Positions 17,703 through 25,441 of a stretch of 64,000 nt of DNA are shown here, in pieces (positions within the stretch are counted from its first letter, which is position 1; each line of letters begins with the position of its first letter). This DNA comes from Streptomyces caelestis (GTDB lineage: Bacteria > Actinomycetota > Actinomycetes > Streptomycetales > Streptomycetaceae). The notes beneath the pieces are model-generated. The model saw only the letters and a program-made list of their open reading frames with translations. It had not been told where the DNA came from and searched no databases. The translations under genes and the position numbers were made by a program. The stretch is taken from NCBI RefSeq assembly GCF_014205255.1, contig NZ_JACHNE010000001.1, forward strand, positions 2,604,001-2,668,000. The letters are read 5' to 3'.

Positions 17703-18448
17703 TGGGCGTCCGCCCCGGTGTCGGAAAGACGCGGCAGGTGCGGCTTGGTCGCGTACGCCACGAAGCTCTTGCCGATCAGTGGGTTCAGCGCCTGCTCCGC
17801 GACCCGGGTGGCCAGCGGTTTCTTCATGATGTCCCAGACCAGGAGCTTGTGGTAGGCCCGCACCGGCAGCGCCTTGTCGTTGTCGACGCCGAACGCGCAC
17901 TTCAGCCACCAGTAGGGGGAGTGCAGGGCGTGGGCGTGGTGGGTGCCGTACGGCTCCAGGCCGGCCTCACGGATCTTCTCGAGCAGCTCGTCCGCCTTGT
18001 AGATGCGGATGTGGCCGCCCTCGACCTCGTGGTAGGCGTCGGACAGGGTCCAGCAGACCTTCTCGGGGCCGTAGCGAGGGACGGTGACGGCTATGCGCCC
18101 GCCGGGCTTCAGTACGCGCACCATCTCCGCGAGGACGCCCTTGTCGTCCGGGATGTGCTCCATCACCTCGGAGATGATCACGACGTCGAAGGACTCGTCG
18201 GGGAAGGGCAGTGCGAGGGCGTCGCCCTCCATGGCCGTGGCGGTGGCGCCCTCGGGGGCCTCGCCCGCCTCCTTCATCGCCGCGAACCACTTGGCGACCT
18301 CGCGGATCTCCTCGGCGTTCTGGTCCAGCGCCACGACCTGCGCGCCGCGCCGGTAGCACTCGAACGCGTGCCGGCCGGCACCGCAGCCGAGATCCAGGAC
18401 TCGGTCGCCCGGGGCGAGCGGGAACCGGGAGAAGTCGACGGTCAGCAC
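17699..18448 (-). CDS. Class I SAM-dependent methyltransferase (Methyltransf_11)
   Basis: A 249-residue protein. Motif I is DRVLDLGCGAGRHAFEC, then VALDQNAEEI, then DVVIISEVMEHIPD and VLKPGGRIAVTVP, the standard UbiE/UbiG-type order. The C-terminal part has Trp/Lys-rich segments (HSPYWWLKCAFG). The GTG start overlaps the glycosyltransferase end by 7 bp; it is the middle gene of three. The likely acceptor is a sugar or lipid made by the same operon, which is inference. Confidence 0.8.
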   Translation of the reverse strand: MLTVDFSRFPLAPGDRVLDLGCGAGRHAFECYRRGAQVVALDQNAEEIREVAKWFAAMKEAGEAPEGATATAMEGDALALPFPDESFDVVIISEVMEHIPDDKGVLAEMVRVLKPGGRIAVTVPRYGPEKVCWTLSDAYHEVEGGHIRIYKADELLEKIREAGLEPYGTHHAHALHSPYWWLKCAFGVDNDKALPVRAYHKLLVWDIMKKPLATRVAEQALNPLIGKSFVAYATKPHLPRLSDTGADAQ

Positions 18449-19938
18449 GTGGCCCTGCTTTCGGAGTTGACGCCTTCTACATCTGTGGTGGCCGCGGAGA
18501 CGGCACCTGCGGGAGCCGCGGAACGGCCGGGGGCCAGGGACGCCGGCTGGTCGACGCCCGCCGCGGGGCGGCCGGAGGCCAGGGGCGTCACCGCGGAACG
18601 GTCGCCGGGCGCTGCCGAGCGGCCCGCTTCGCCGTCCTGGGCCCTGGCGATCGCCTCGCGGTAGCGCGCCACCGTGCCCTCCGCCGCCCTGGCCCAGGTG
18701 AAGTGCCGCAGTACCCGTTCCCGCCCGGCCGTGCCGAGCCGTGCCCGGAGTTCGGCGTCGCCCAGCAGCCGGCCCAGCCCGGCCGCCAGTGCCTCCGAGT
18801 CGCCCGGCGGCACCGCCAGGCAGGTCTCCCCGTCCCGGCCGGCGACCTCGGGGATCGCACCGCCGGTCGTGGCGAGCAGGGGCGTCCCGGTCGCCATGGC
18901 CTCGGCGGCCGGCAGCGAGAAGCCCTCGTAGAGCGACGGCACGCAGGCGACCTGCGCCGAGCGCACCAGGTCGACGAGTTCCGCGTCGGAGATGCCCTTG
19001 ACGAACTCGACGGCGCCGTCGAGGCCGTACCGCTGCATGGCCTGGGCGACGGGGCCTTCGGCCGGACGCTTGCCGACGACGACGAGGTGGGCGCCGGGGT
19101 GCTCGGTGCGCACCTTGGCGAGCGCCTCGACGAGATGGACGAGGCCCTTCAGCGGCACGTCCGCACTGGACGTCGTCACGATCCGGCCGGGCACGACCGG
19201 CACCGAGGGGTCCGGCGAGAACAGGTCGGTGTCGGCGCCGATGTGGACGACGTGGATGCGGTCCTGGCGGACGCCGAGGTGGTCGACGATCTCCTGGCGG
19301 GACGTGCCGGAGACGGTGAGCACGGACGGCAGCCGCCGCGCGACGCGCTTCTGCATGCGCGTGAAGGCGTACCAGCGGCGCACCGAGAAGCGCCGCTGTC
19401 GGCCCTCGGCCGCGTCAAGCTCCAACTGCCGGTCGACGGTGATGGGGTGGTGGATCGTCGTCACCAGGGGTGCGCCCACGTCTCCCAGCAACCCGTACCC
19501 GAGTGTCTGGTTGTCGTGCACGACGTCGAACTCGCCCCGGCGGGCCCGCAGATGGCGGCGGGCACGCAGCGAGAACGTCAGTGGTTCGGGGAAGCCGCCG
19601 GTCCACATCGTCGCGACTTCGAGCGCGTCGATCCAGTCCCGGTACTCGTCGCGCTTCGGCGTGCGGAAAGGATCCGGCTGGCGGTAGAGGTCGAGGCTGG
19701 GCAGCTCGGTGAGGCTCAGCCCGTCGTAGCCCTCGTCGAGCACGGGATACGGCTGTGCGCCGATGACCTCGACCCGGTGGCCGAGGCGGGCCAGTTCGCG
19801 TGACAGGTGCCGGACGTAGACGCCCTGGCCGCCGCAGAACGGGTTCCCTTTATAGGTGAGGAGCGCGATGTCGAGCGGTCGCAAGCCGTCGGCAGCGGGG
19901 TCCTCCGGAGCCCCGGCCTCCCTGGCCTCAGCGGTCAC
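18442..19938 (-). CDS. GT4-family glycosyltransferase
   Basis: A 498-residue GT-B enzyme. The N-terminal donor/acceptor loop is NPFCGGQGVYVRHLSREL; the C-terminal half carries the EX7E motif in VPSLYEGFSLPAAEAM followed by GTPLLATTGGAIPEV. The last 80 residues are Ala/Gly/Pro-rich and disordered. The GTG at 19938 has AAGGGGG upstream. It heads the three-gene operon and diverges from kstR; the KstR-like site at 19993 lies 55 bp upstream of its start, so KstR could also repress this operon. Confidence 0.85.
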   Translation of the reverse strand: MTAEAREAGAPEDPAADGLRPLDIALLTYKGNPFCGGQGVYVRHLSRELARLGHRVEVIGAQPYPVLDEGYDGLSLTELPSLDLYRQPDPFRTPKRDEYRDWIDALEVATMWTGGFPEPLTFSLRARRHLRARRGEFDVVHDNQTLGYGLLGDVGAPLVTTIHHPITVDRQLELDAAEGRQRRFSVRRWYAFTRMQKRVARRLPSVLTVSGTSRQEIVDHLGVRQDRIHVVHIGADTDLFSPDPSVPVVPGRIVTTSSADVPLKGLVHLVEALAKVRTEHPGAHLVVVGKRPAEGPVAQAMQRYGLDGAVEFVKGISDAELVDLVRSAQVACVPSLYEGFSLPAAEAMATGTPLLATTGGAIPEVAGRDGETCLAVPPGDSEALAAGLGRLLGDAELRARLGTAGRERVLRHFTWARAAEGTVARYREAIARAQDGEAGRSAAPGDRSAVTPLASGRPAAGVDQPASLAPGRSAAPAGAVSAATTDVEGVNSESRATC

Positions 19939-19992
19939 TCTGGGCCCCCTTCTCCCTGCTCTGTCCCGCGAGATTACGCCGGGACGCTAATC

Positions 19993-20006
19993 TAGAACAA
20001 GTTCCA
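19993..20006. promoter_or_regulatory. KstR-type operator (exact match)
   Basis: TAGAACAAGTTCCA fits TnnAACnnGTTnnA at every fixed position, with flanking CTAGAAC/GTTCCAG extending the dyad. It lies between the divergent glycosyltransferase (start 19938) and kstR (start 20167). Autoregulation of kstR is the simple reading; the closer gene is the glycosyltransferase. Confidence 0.7.
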
Positions 20007-20166
20007 GACTTGATCGTTCGGAGGCTCTGAATCTACCGGCAGGTAGGGGCGCTGTGCCCAGTGGATCAGGTGATTCACGCCACGGCCGACACCGTGCCAT
20101 GCTGTCTGATCACTCGTCCTCACGGACGGTCACGGAACGGGACCGGACCATGCCCGCGGAAGCCAG

Positions 20167-20811
20167 GTGAGCGCCAAGGTGAACAAGGTGGCCAAGGTGG
20201 ATGCCAGCGCCCCAGCCCCCGCCTCCCCGCCCCTCACGGAGCGTCAGGAGGCCCGCCGCCGCCGCATCCTGCACGCGAGCGCGCAACTGGCCAGCCGGGG
20301 CGGCTTCGACGCCGTGCAGATGCGCGAGGTCGCGGAGTCCTCGCAGGTGGCGCTGGGCACGCTGTACCGCTACTTCCCCTCCAAGATCCACCTGCTGGTC
20401 GCCACGATGCAGGATCAGCTGGAGCACATGCACGGCACGCTGCGGAAGAAACCACCGCAGGGCGAGACGGCGGCCGAGCGGGTCGCGGAGACGCTGATGC
20501 GGGCCTTCCGCGCCCTCCAGCGCGAACCGCATCTGGCCGATGCGATGGTCCGCGCCCTCACCTTCGCCGACCGCAGTGTGAGTCCGGAGGTCGACCAGGT
20601 CTCGCGGCAGACGACGGCGATCATCCTGGACGCGATGGGGCTGGAAAACCCCACCACGGAGCAGCTGTCGGCGGTCCGGGTCATCGAGCACACCTGGCAC
20701 TCGGCCCTCATCACCTGGCTGTCGGGCCGCGCCTCGATCGCCCAGGTCAAGATCGACATTGAGACGGTGTGCCGCCTGATCGACCTGACGGCGCCGGACA
20801 CACAGAAGTGA
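20167..20811 (+). CDS. kstR: TetR-family transcriptional regulator, KstR-like (sterol catabolism repressor)
   Basis: A 214-residue regulator. After a charged 30-residue lead, the DNA-binding domain reads RRRRILHASAQLASRGGFDA, then the recognition helix region QVALGTLYRYFPSKIHLLVA. From memory this closely follows M. tuberculosis KstR in the helix-turn-helix and at later points (FADRSVSPEVDQV; RVIEHTWHSALITWLSGRAS). KstR represses sterol genes and is released by 3-oxo-cholestenoyl-CoA-type ligands in mycobacteria. The GTG at 20167 has GGAAG at 5 bp. Matching operators lie upstream of itself, hsd4B and the CYP125/FadA5 pair. Confidence 0.82.
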   Translation: MSAKVNKVAKVDASAPAPASPPLTERQEARRRRILHASAQLASRGGFDAVQMREVAESSQVALGTLYRYFPSKIHLLVATMQDQLEHMHGTLRKKPPQGETAAERVAETLMRAFRALQREPHLADAMVRALTFADRSVSPEVDQVSRQTTAIILDAMGLENPTTEQLSAVRVIEHTWHSALITWLSGRASIAQVKIDIETVCRLIDLTAPDTQK

Positions 20812-20812
20812 C

Positions 20813-21001
20813 CTACGAGACGGGTTCCCTTCGCCGGCATGGTCCGGATCAGGTTCTGGGGGTCGCCTTCCGCTCGCCTGGCCTCTCAGCCCTGCGACCT
20901 TCCGGCCTCTCAGCCCTACCGTCGCAGTCGGCACCGGCGGAAGCCGAGGCTTCCTGCCAAAGTCGGCTACTCCGGTCGGACTCCCTCACTCGTCCCGTAG
21001 G
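20813..21001 (-). ncRNA. TPP riboswitch (THI element), no gene downstream
   Basis: Read on the minus strand, the conserved core is present: GGGCTGAGAGG, then AGAACCTGATCCGGACCATG, then CCGGCGAAGGGAA. The outer ends CTACGGGACGAG and CCCGTCTCGTAG can pair over about 11 of 12 positions as P1; GGGAGTC and GACCCCC can form P2; CGACC/GGTCG an extended P3. A second GGGCTGAGAGGCC lies 24 nt away inside P3. The element faces into the 3' end of kstR, antisense; the next gene in its direction starts at 19938. Confidence 0.75.
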
Positions 21002-21025
21002 CCTGTTTCCAGGTTAGGACTTCTG

Positions 21026-21058
21026 CCCGCCAAGAAAACCCCCTGTGCGGGATTTTTT
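21026..21058 (+). terminator. Rho-independent-like terminator after kstR
   Basis: A CCCGC/GCGGG stem with a 16-nt loop is followed by a TTTTTT run, which is unusual for this genome. It would stop rightward transcripts from kstR. The minus-strand riboswitch transcript would have to start left of, or within, this region. Confidence 0.5.
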
Positions 21059-21186
21059 ACCTAAATGTCCCGAATGGCCCGTATAGCCCTGCTCGAGGCC
21101 CCGGTCGCCGCGACGAAACCCCGAGCCGGATGGAACATGAGGGTGTCAAAGTGACTCATCGGGCAGAAGTGACGAAAGGCAACCTC

Positions 21187-21507
21187 ATGCCGAAGTACCT
21201 CTTCAAGGTGAAGCTGACCCCGGACGGGCTGAAGGGTCTGCTCAAGGAAGGCGGGAGCGCGCGGCGTGACATCGTCGGTCGCATGGTCGAGGGTCTCGGG
21301 GGCCGGATCGAGACGATGTACTGGGCCTTCGGCGACGACGACGTCTACGTCACGGCGGAGCTGCCGGGCAACACCTCCGCCGCGGCCATGAGCATGGTCG
21401 TCTCGGCGGTCGGCGGGGTCCGCACGAGCACGGTCGTCCTGCTGTCTGCCGAAGAGGTCGACGAGGCCGTCCGGCAGCAGGTGGACTACCGGGCCCCCGG
21501 CACCTGA
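21187..21507 (+). CDS. GYD-domain protein
   Basis: A 106-residue protein with a single ferredoxin-like GYD domain: PKYLFKVKLTPDGLKGLLKEGG, then GGRIETMYWAFGDDDVYVTAELPG. This is a small family of unknown function in actinobacteria and proteobacteria. The ATG at 21187 follows AAAGG; an in-frame ATG at 21130 is less likely. The 34/35-bp tandem repeat starts 32 bp after its stop. Confidence 0.75.
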   Translation: MPKYLFKVKLTPDGLKGLLKEGGSARRDIVGRMVEGLGGRIETMYWAFGDDDVYVTAELPGNTSAAAMSMVVSAVGGVRTSTVVLLSAEEVDEAVRQQVDYRAPGT

Positions 21508-21538
21508 CTCCTCCCGAATCGGCCGCACCATCGCCGCC

Positions 21539-21986
21539 TGAGGGGCCGCGGGGCAGGCCGCCTCACCGCGTTTGACGGGCCGCGGGGCCGGCCGCCTCAC
21601 CGCGTTTGACGGGTCCCGGGGCCGGCCGCCCCGCCGCCGCCTGACTGCCCCCGTATCGGGTGCACCGCCGCCGATTGACGGGCCCCGCACAGGCCGCCCT
21701 ACCCGTACCTGACGGACCCGGGGCCAGCCGCCCCGCCGCCGCTTGGCTGCTCCCGTACAGGCCGCCCCACCCGCACCTGACGGACCCCCGAACCGGCTAC
21801 CTCACCGCCGCCCGACGGACCCCCGAACCGGCTACCCCACCGCCGCCCGACGGACCCCCGAACCGGCTACCCCACCGCCGCCTGACTGCCCCCGAACCGG
21901 CTACCCCACCGCCGCCCGACGGACCCCCGAACCGGCTACCCCACCGCCGCCCGACGGACCCCCGAACCGGCTACCTCACCGCCGCC
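21539..21986. repeat. Tandem repeat, 13 units of 34-35 bp
   Basis: Seven diverged units (21539-21777, each starting TGACGGG-like or TGGCTG) run directly into six near-identical units starting at 21778, 21813, 21848, 21883, 21917 and 21952. The conserved unit begins CGACGGACCCCCGAACCGGC and ends CTACCCCACCGCCGCC. The 505-bp gap between the GYD gene and the ferredoxin gene stop holds this array and no supported gene. Units are contiguous without unique spacers. Confidence 0.9.
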
Positions 21987-22012
21987 CGACGGACCCCAGG
22001 GCGGCGACTGCC

Positions 22013-22246
22013 CTACTCCTCCGGTGGGAACACCGGCTCCCCGCTGTCACTCAGGGTGATGGTGATCGCCTCCACCGGACAGCTCTCCGCCGCCCCCAGC
22101 ACCCGCTCGTTCGCGTCCGTGTCCGGGGCGACCGGATGGGACTGTCGGGCGGAGTCCAGGCGGAAGCCGTCCGGGGCGTGGTGGAGGCACTGGGCGGAGC
22201 CGACGCACAGGGAGCGGTCGACCTCGATGTGCCAGCGGTCGCCCAT
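22013..22246 (-). CDS. 3Fe-4S ferredoxin (P450-type)
   Basis: 77 residues. The cluster motif is CVGSAQC near residue 14 and CPVEAI near residue 56; the second Cys of a 4Fe-4S motif is replaced by Ser, as in 3Fe-4S ferredoxins that feed bacterial P450s. The ATG at 22246 lies 2 bp beyond the stop of the aldehyde dehydrogenase on the same strand, so the two are one transcript. No P450 is adjacent; the CYP125 at 33524 and the P450 at 4681 are candidate partners in this window. Confidence 0.9.
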   Translation of the reverse strand: MGDRWHIEVDRSLCVGSAQCLHHAPDGFRLDSARQSHPVAPDTDANERVLGAAESCPVEAITITLSDSGEPVFPPEE

Positions 22247-22248
22247 CG

Positions 22249-23703
22249 CTACGCGTCCGCCGCCGGCAGGTGGATCATCTTGTGCTCCAGGTACTCGCCG
22301 TATCCCTCCGGCCCGAACTCCCGCCCCAGGCCCGAGTTCTTGTAGCCGCCGAAGGGGCCCAGCATGTCCAGGCTGAAGGTGTTGACTGAGTACGTGCCGG
22401 TACGGACCTGGCGGGCGATCTCGATGCCGTGCTCGACGTCCGCCGTCCACACGCTGCCACTCAGGCCGTAGTCGGAGTCGTTGGCGATCCTCACGGCGTC
22501 GGACTCGTCGTCGTAGGGCAGCAGGCAGATCACCGGGCCGAAGATCTCCTCGCGGGCGATGCGCATGGAGTTGTCGACGTCGCCGAAGAGGGTCGGCTCG
22601 ACGTACCAGCCGCGGTCGAGGCCGGCCGGGCGTCCGCCGCCGGTCAGGATCTTCGCGCCCTCCTCCTGGCCGATGCGTATGTAGTCGAGGTTGCGCCGCT
22701 GCTGCCGCCTCGCCACCAGCGGGCCGACCTGCGTGGCGGGGTCCAGCGGGTCGCCGACCGTCAGCGCGCCCGCCGCCGCGGCGAGGGCGTCGGCGAACTC
22801 GTCGTAGCGGGAGCGCGGGAGGAGGATGCGGGTCTGGGCGACGCAGGCCTGCCCGTTGTTCATCCAGGCCGCGGAGGCGATGCCCGCCACGGCCGCCTCG
22901 ACGTCCGCGTCGGGCAGGACGACGGCCGCCGACTTGCCGCCCAGTTCGAGCGTGACGCGCGTGAGGTTGCGGGCCGCCACCTCCATCACGCGTTTTCCGG
23001 CCGCGACCGACCCGGTGAAGGACACCTTGTCGATGCCGGGGTGCCCGACCAGGTACTCGCTCACCTCACGGTCCGCGGGCAGGATCGACAGCACGCCCTC
23101 CGGCAGCCCGGCCTCCCGCGTGATCTCGCCGAGCAGGTACGCGTCCAGCGGTGACTCGGGCGAGGGTTTGAGCACGGCCGTGCAGCCGGTGAGCAGCGCG
23201 GGGGCGAGCTTGGCGGCGGCGACGAACTGCGGGACGTTCCAGGGGACGACGGCGGCGACCACCCCGACGGGCTCGCGCCGGACGAGGATGCGGCCGAGCA
23301 CGCCGTCGCGCCGCTCCTCGTACGTGAAGTTCCGCGCGACGGTGATCGCCGAGTCCCAGACCATCACCGCGCCGAGGGCCTGGGCGAGGACGCTCCAGGA
23401 GTACGGCGAGCCGTTCTGGGCGGAGATCACGCGGGCGATCTCGTCGTGCCGGGCGGCGATCCCGTCCTTGATCCTGCTCACGACCTCGATCCGCTCGTCG
23501 AGGCTCATGCGCGGCCAGGGGCCCTCGTCGAAGGCCCGCCGGGCCACCCCCACGGCCCGGTCCACATCCGCCGTCGAGGCGTGTGGCACGCGTCCGATGA
23601 CCTCTTCCGTGTGCGGCGAGATCACCTCGATGACGTCCTCGCCCAGGGGGTCGGTCAACTCCCCGCCGACGAACAGCTGTCCGTGTTCCACGAGCTCGGT
23701 CAT
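22249..23703 (-). CDS. NAD(P)-dependent aldehyde dehydrogenase
   Basis: A 484-residue ALDH. The catalytic Glu is in TLELGGKSAAVVLP and the catalytic Cys in WMNNGQACVAQTR; the coenzyme loop is KVSFTGSVAAGKRV and the C-terminal EIFGPVICLLPYD is typical. It oxidises an aldehyde to an acid, plausible for terminal steps after P450 and alcohol dehydrogenase action on a side chain. It is cotranscribed with the ferredoxin downstream. A dyad at 23737 sits 34 bp before its start and is shared with the divergent metallo-hydrolase. Confidence 0.92.
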   Translation of the reverse strand: MTELVEHGQLFVGGELTDPLGEDVIEVISPHTEEVIGRVPHASTADVDRAVGVARRAFDEGPWPRMSLDERIEVVSRIKDGIAARHDEIARVISAQNGSPYSWSVLAQALGAVMVWDSAITVARNFTYEERRDGVLGRILVRREPVGVVAAVVPWNVPQFVAAAKLAPALLTGCTAVLKPSPESPLDAYLLGEITREAGLPEGVLSILPADREVSEYLVGHPGIDKVSFTGSVAAGKRVMEVAARNLTRVTLELGGKSAAVVLPDADVEAAVAGIASAAWMNNGQACVAQTRILLPRSRYDEFADALAAAAGALTVGDPLDPATQVGPLVARRQQRRNLDYIRIGQEEGAKILTGGGRPAGLDRGWYVEPTLFGDVDNSMRIAREEIFGPVICLLPYDDESDAVRIANDSDYGLSGSVWTADVEHGIEIARQVRTGTYSVNTFSLDMLGPFGGYKNSGLGREFGPEGYGEYLEHKMIHLPAADA

Positions 23704-23736
23704 GGCCGACTGCCTTCACATCTGACGGTGTTTCAG

Positions 23737-23752
23737 GAACTGATACCAGTTC
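23737..23752. promoter_or_regulatory. Palindromic operator-like site between ALDH and MBL genes
   Basis: GAACTGATACCAGTTC is a dyad with perfect 6-bp arms and a 4-bp centre. It resembles a TetR-type operator but does not fit the KstR spacing of AAC and GTT. A TATAGT box follows at 23757-23762 and could be the -10 of the rightward gene. The regulator is unknown. Confidence 0.5.
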
Positions 23753-23789
23753 TCGTTATAGTGGGCAATGGCCGTGGAACGGAGGGCGG

Positions 23790-24845
23790 ATGAAGAGCAG
23801 CCAGGACCGCGAGCCCGCACCGGCGGTGTACGACCACGGCGGAGGCGTCAGGTCCGTCCGGGTGCCCATCCCGGACAACCCCCTCGGCCATACGCTGGTG
23901 TACGTCGTCGACACCGACCGGGGCCCGGTGCTGATCGACACCGGCTGGGACGACCCGGCGTCCTGGGACACCCTCGCGTCCGGCCTCACGGCCTGCGGCA
24001 CCTCGGTCGCCGAGATCCACGGCGTGGTCGTCACCCACCACCACCCGGACCACCACGGCCTGTCCGGCCGGGTCCGGGAGGCCTCGGGCGCGTGGATCGC
24101 GATGCACGCGGCGGACACCGCGGTCGTACGGCGGACCCGCGAGGCCCGTCCCGAGCACTGGTTCTCGTACATGACGGCCAAGCTCGCGGCCGCCGGCGCG
24201 CCTCAGGAGCACCTCGCCCCGTTGCGCGCGGCCCGGCCCCGCGCCCTGCCCGGCCTCTCCCCCGCCCTACCCGACCGTGACATCGCCCCCGGCGAACTCC
24301 TCGACCTGCCCGGCCGCCGCCTGCGCGCGATCTGGACCCCGGGGCACACGCCGGGCCACGTCTGCCTCCACCTGGAGGAGACCCATCCCGCCCAACTCCC
24401 CGGTCACGGCCGCCTGTTCTCCGGCGACCACCTGCTTCCCGAGATCACCCCGCACATCGGCCTCTACGAGGACCCCGACGACACCACGGTCACCGACCCC
24501 CTGGGCGACTACCTCGACTCCCTCGAACGCGTGGGCCGCCTCGGCCCCGCCGAGGTGCTCCCGGCCCACCAGCACCCGTTCCCCGGCGCCGCCGCCCGCG
24601 TGCGCGACCTGCTCGCCCACCACGAGACCCGCCTCACGGACCTGCTGACCCTCCTCGCCGAGCCGCTCACCCCCTGGCAGCTCGCGGAACGCATGGAGTG
24701 GAACCGCCCCTGGGCCGACATCCCCCACGGCTCCCGCACCATCGCCGTCTCGGAGGCCGAGTCCCATCTGCGCCGCCTGGTCAAGCTCGGCCGGGCGGAG
24801 GCGGTGCCGGGGAGCGAGCCGGTGACGTACGTGGCGGTGCAATGA
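23790..24845 (+). CDS. Metallo-beta-lactamase-fold hydrolase with C-terminal winged helix
   Basis: A 351-residue protein. The metal-binding loop is VVTHHHPDHHGLSG, preceded by VLIDTGWDD and followed by HTPGHVCLHLEE and FSGDHLLPEI. A helical C-terminus (TPWQLAERMEWNRPW..., EAESHLRRLVKLGRAEAV) matches the winged-helix tail of LACTB2-like hydrolases. The substrate may be a thioester or other ester; this is not determined. The ATG follows a GGAGGGCGG run. It is divergent from ALDH across the dyad. Confidence 0.85.
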   Translation: MKSSQDREPAPAVYDHGGGVRSVRVPIPDNPLGHTLVYVVDTDRGPVLIDTGWDDPASWDTLASGLTACGTSVAEIHGVVVTHHHPDHHGLSGRVREASGAWIAMHAADTAVVRRTREARPEHWFSYMTAKLAAAGAPQEHLAPLRAARPRALPGLSPALPDRDIAPGELLDLPGRRLRAIWTPGHTPGHVCLHLEETHPAQLPGHGRLFSGDHLLPEITPHIGLYEDPDDTTVTDPLGDYLDSLERVGRLGPAEVLPAHQHPFPGAAARVRDLLAHHETRLTDLLTLLAEPLTPWQLAERMEWNRPWADIPHGSRTIAVSEAESHLRRLVKLGRAEAVPGSEPVTYVAVQ

Positions 24846-24894
24846 GGTGGCAAATCCGGCGGAGGACAGGCCGCCGGGGTGCTACGCATGCGCC

Positions 24895-25350
24895 ATGGAC
24901 CCCATGGAACGCCTCCTCGCCGAACGCGCCTGCGAGCGTCTGATCATCGACTTCGTCCACCGGCTCGACCTCGGCGAACCCTCCTCCGTCGCCGAGCTGT
25001 TCACCGAGGACGGCGTCTGGCAGTGGCCGGAGGACGGACGGCTGGTCAAGGGCCGAGACGCCCTGCGCACGTACTTCGGCTCCCGCCCCGCCGACCGGCT
25101 GTCCCGCCGCATGATGTCCAACGTCCTGGTCACGGTGGCGTCCCCGGACACGGCCGAGGCGATCTCGTACTTCACGACGTACCGCGTCGACGGCTACGAG
25201 GGCGGCGTCATCCCGGCCGGGCCGCCGGTCCAGGTCGGGCACTACGAGGACACCTTCCACAGGGCCGACGGCGCCTGGCTGCTCGCCTCCCGGACGCTGC
25301 GCCTACCCTTCGGCGGAGCCACCCCTCGGGTGAACTCGCCTTTGGCATAA
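24895..25350 (+). CDS. SnoaL-like (NTF2-fold) protein
   Basis: About 151 residues. The pattern RACERLIIDFVHRLDLGEPSSVAELFTEDGVW, then GRDALRTYFG and VGHYEDTFHRADGAWLLASRTL, is the SnoaL_4/NTF2 cone fold found in steroid isomerases, ring cyclases and dehydratases. The start is uncertain: ATG 24895 is used, but GTG 24847 overlaps the metallo-hydrolase end and would couple the two. A steroid-related role is only suggested by neighbouring genes. Confidence 0.75.
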   Translation: MDPMERLLAERACERLIIDFVHRLDLGEPSSVAELFTEDGVWQWPEDGRLVKGRDALRTYFGSRPADRLSRRMMSNVLVTVASPDTAEAISYFTTYRVDGYEGGVIPAGPPVQVGHYEDTFHRADGAWLLASRTLRLPFGGATPRVNSPLA

Positions 25351-25441
25351 GCCGGATGGTGTCAGGGCGGGGCCCTAGGATGAATATGCCGCGGCGCTCG
25401 CAGGCGTGCGGAGTTGCGTTCCACCGCAAGGAGACATGCCC

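Noticed and set aside
21539..21986. Possible CRISPR array
   Set aside because: The 34/35-bp units are contiguous with no unique spacers and no cas genes are near.
23737..23752. Fourth KstR operator
   Set aside because: The dyad centre and the AAC/GTT spacing differ from TnnAACnnGTTnnA, so it is kept as a separate unknown site.
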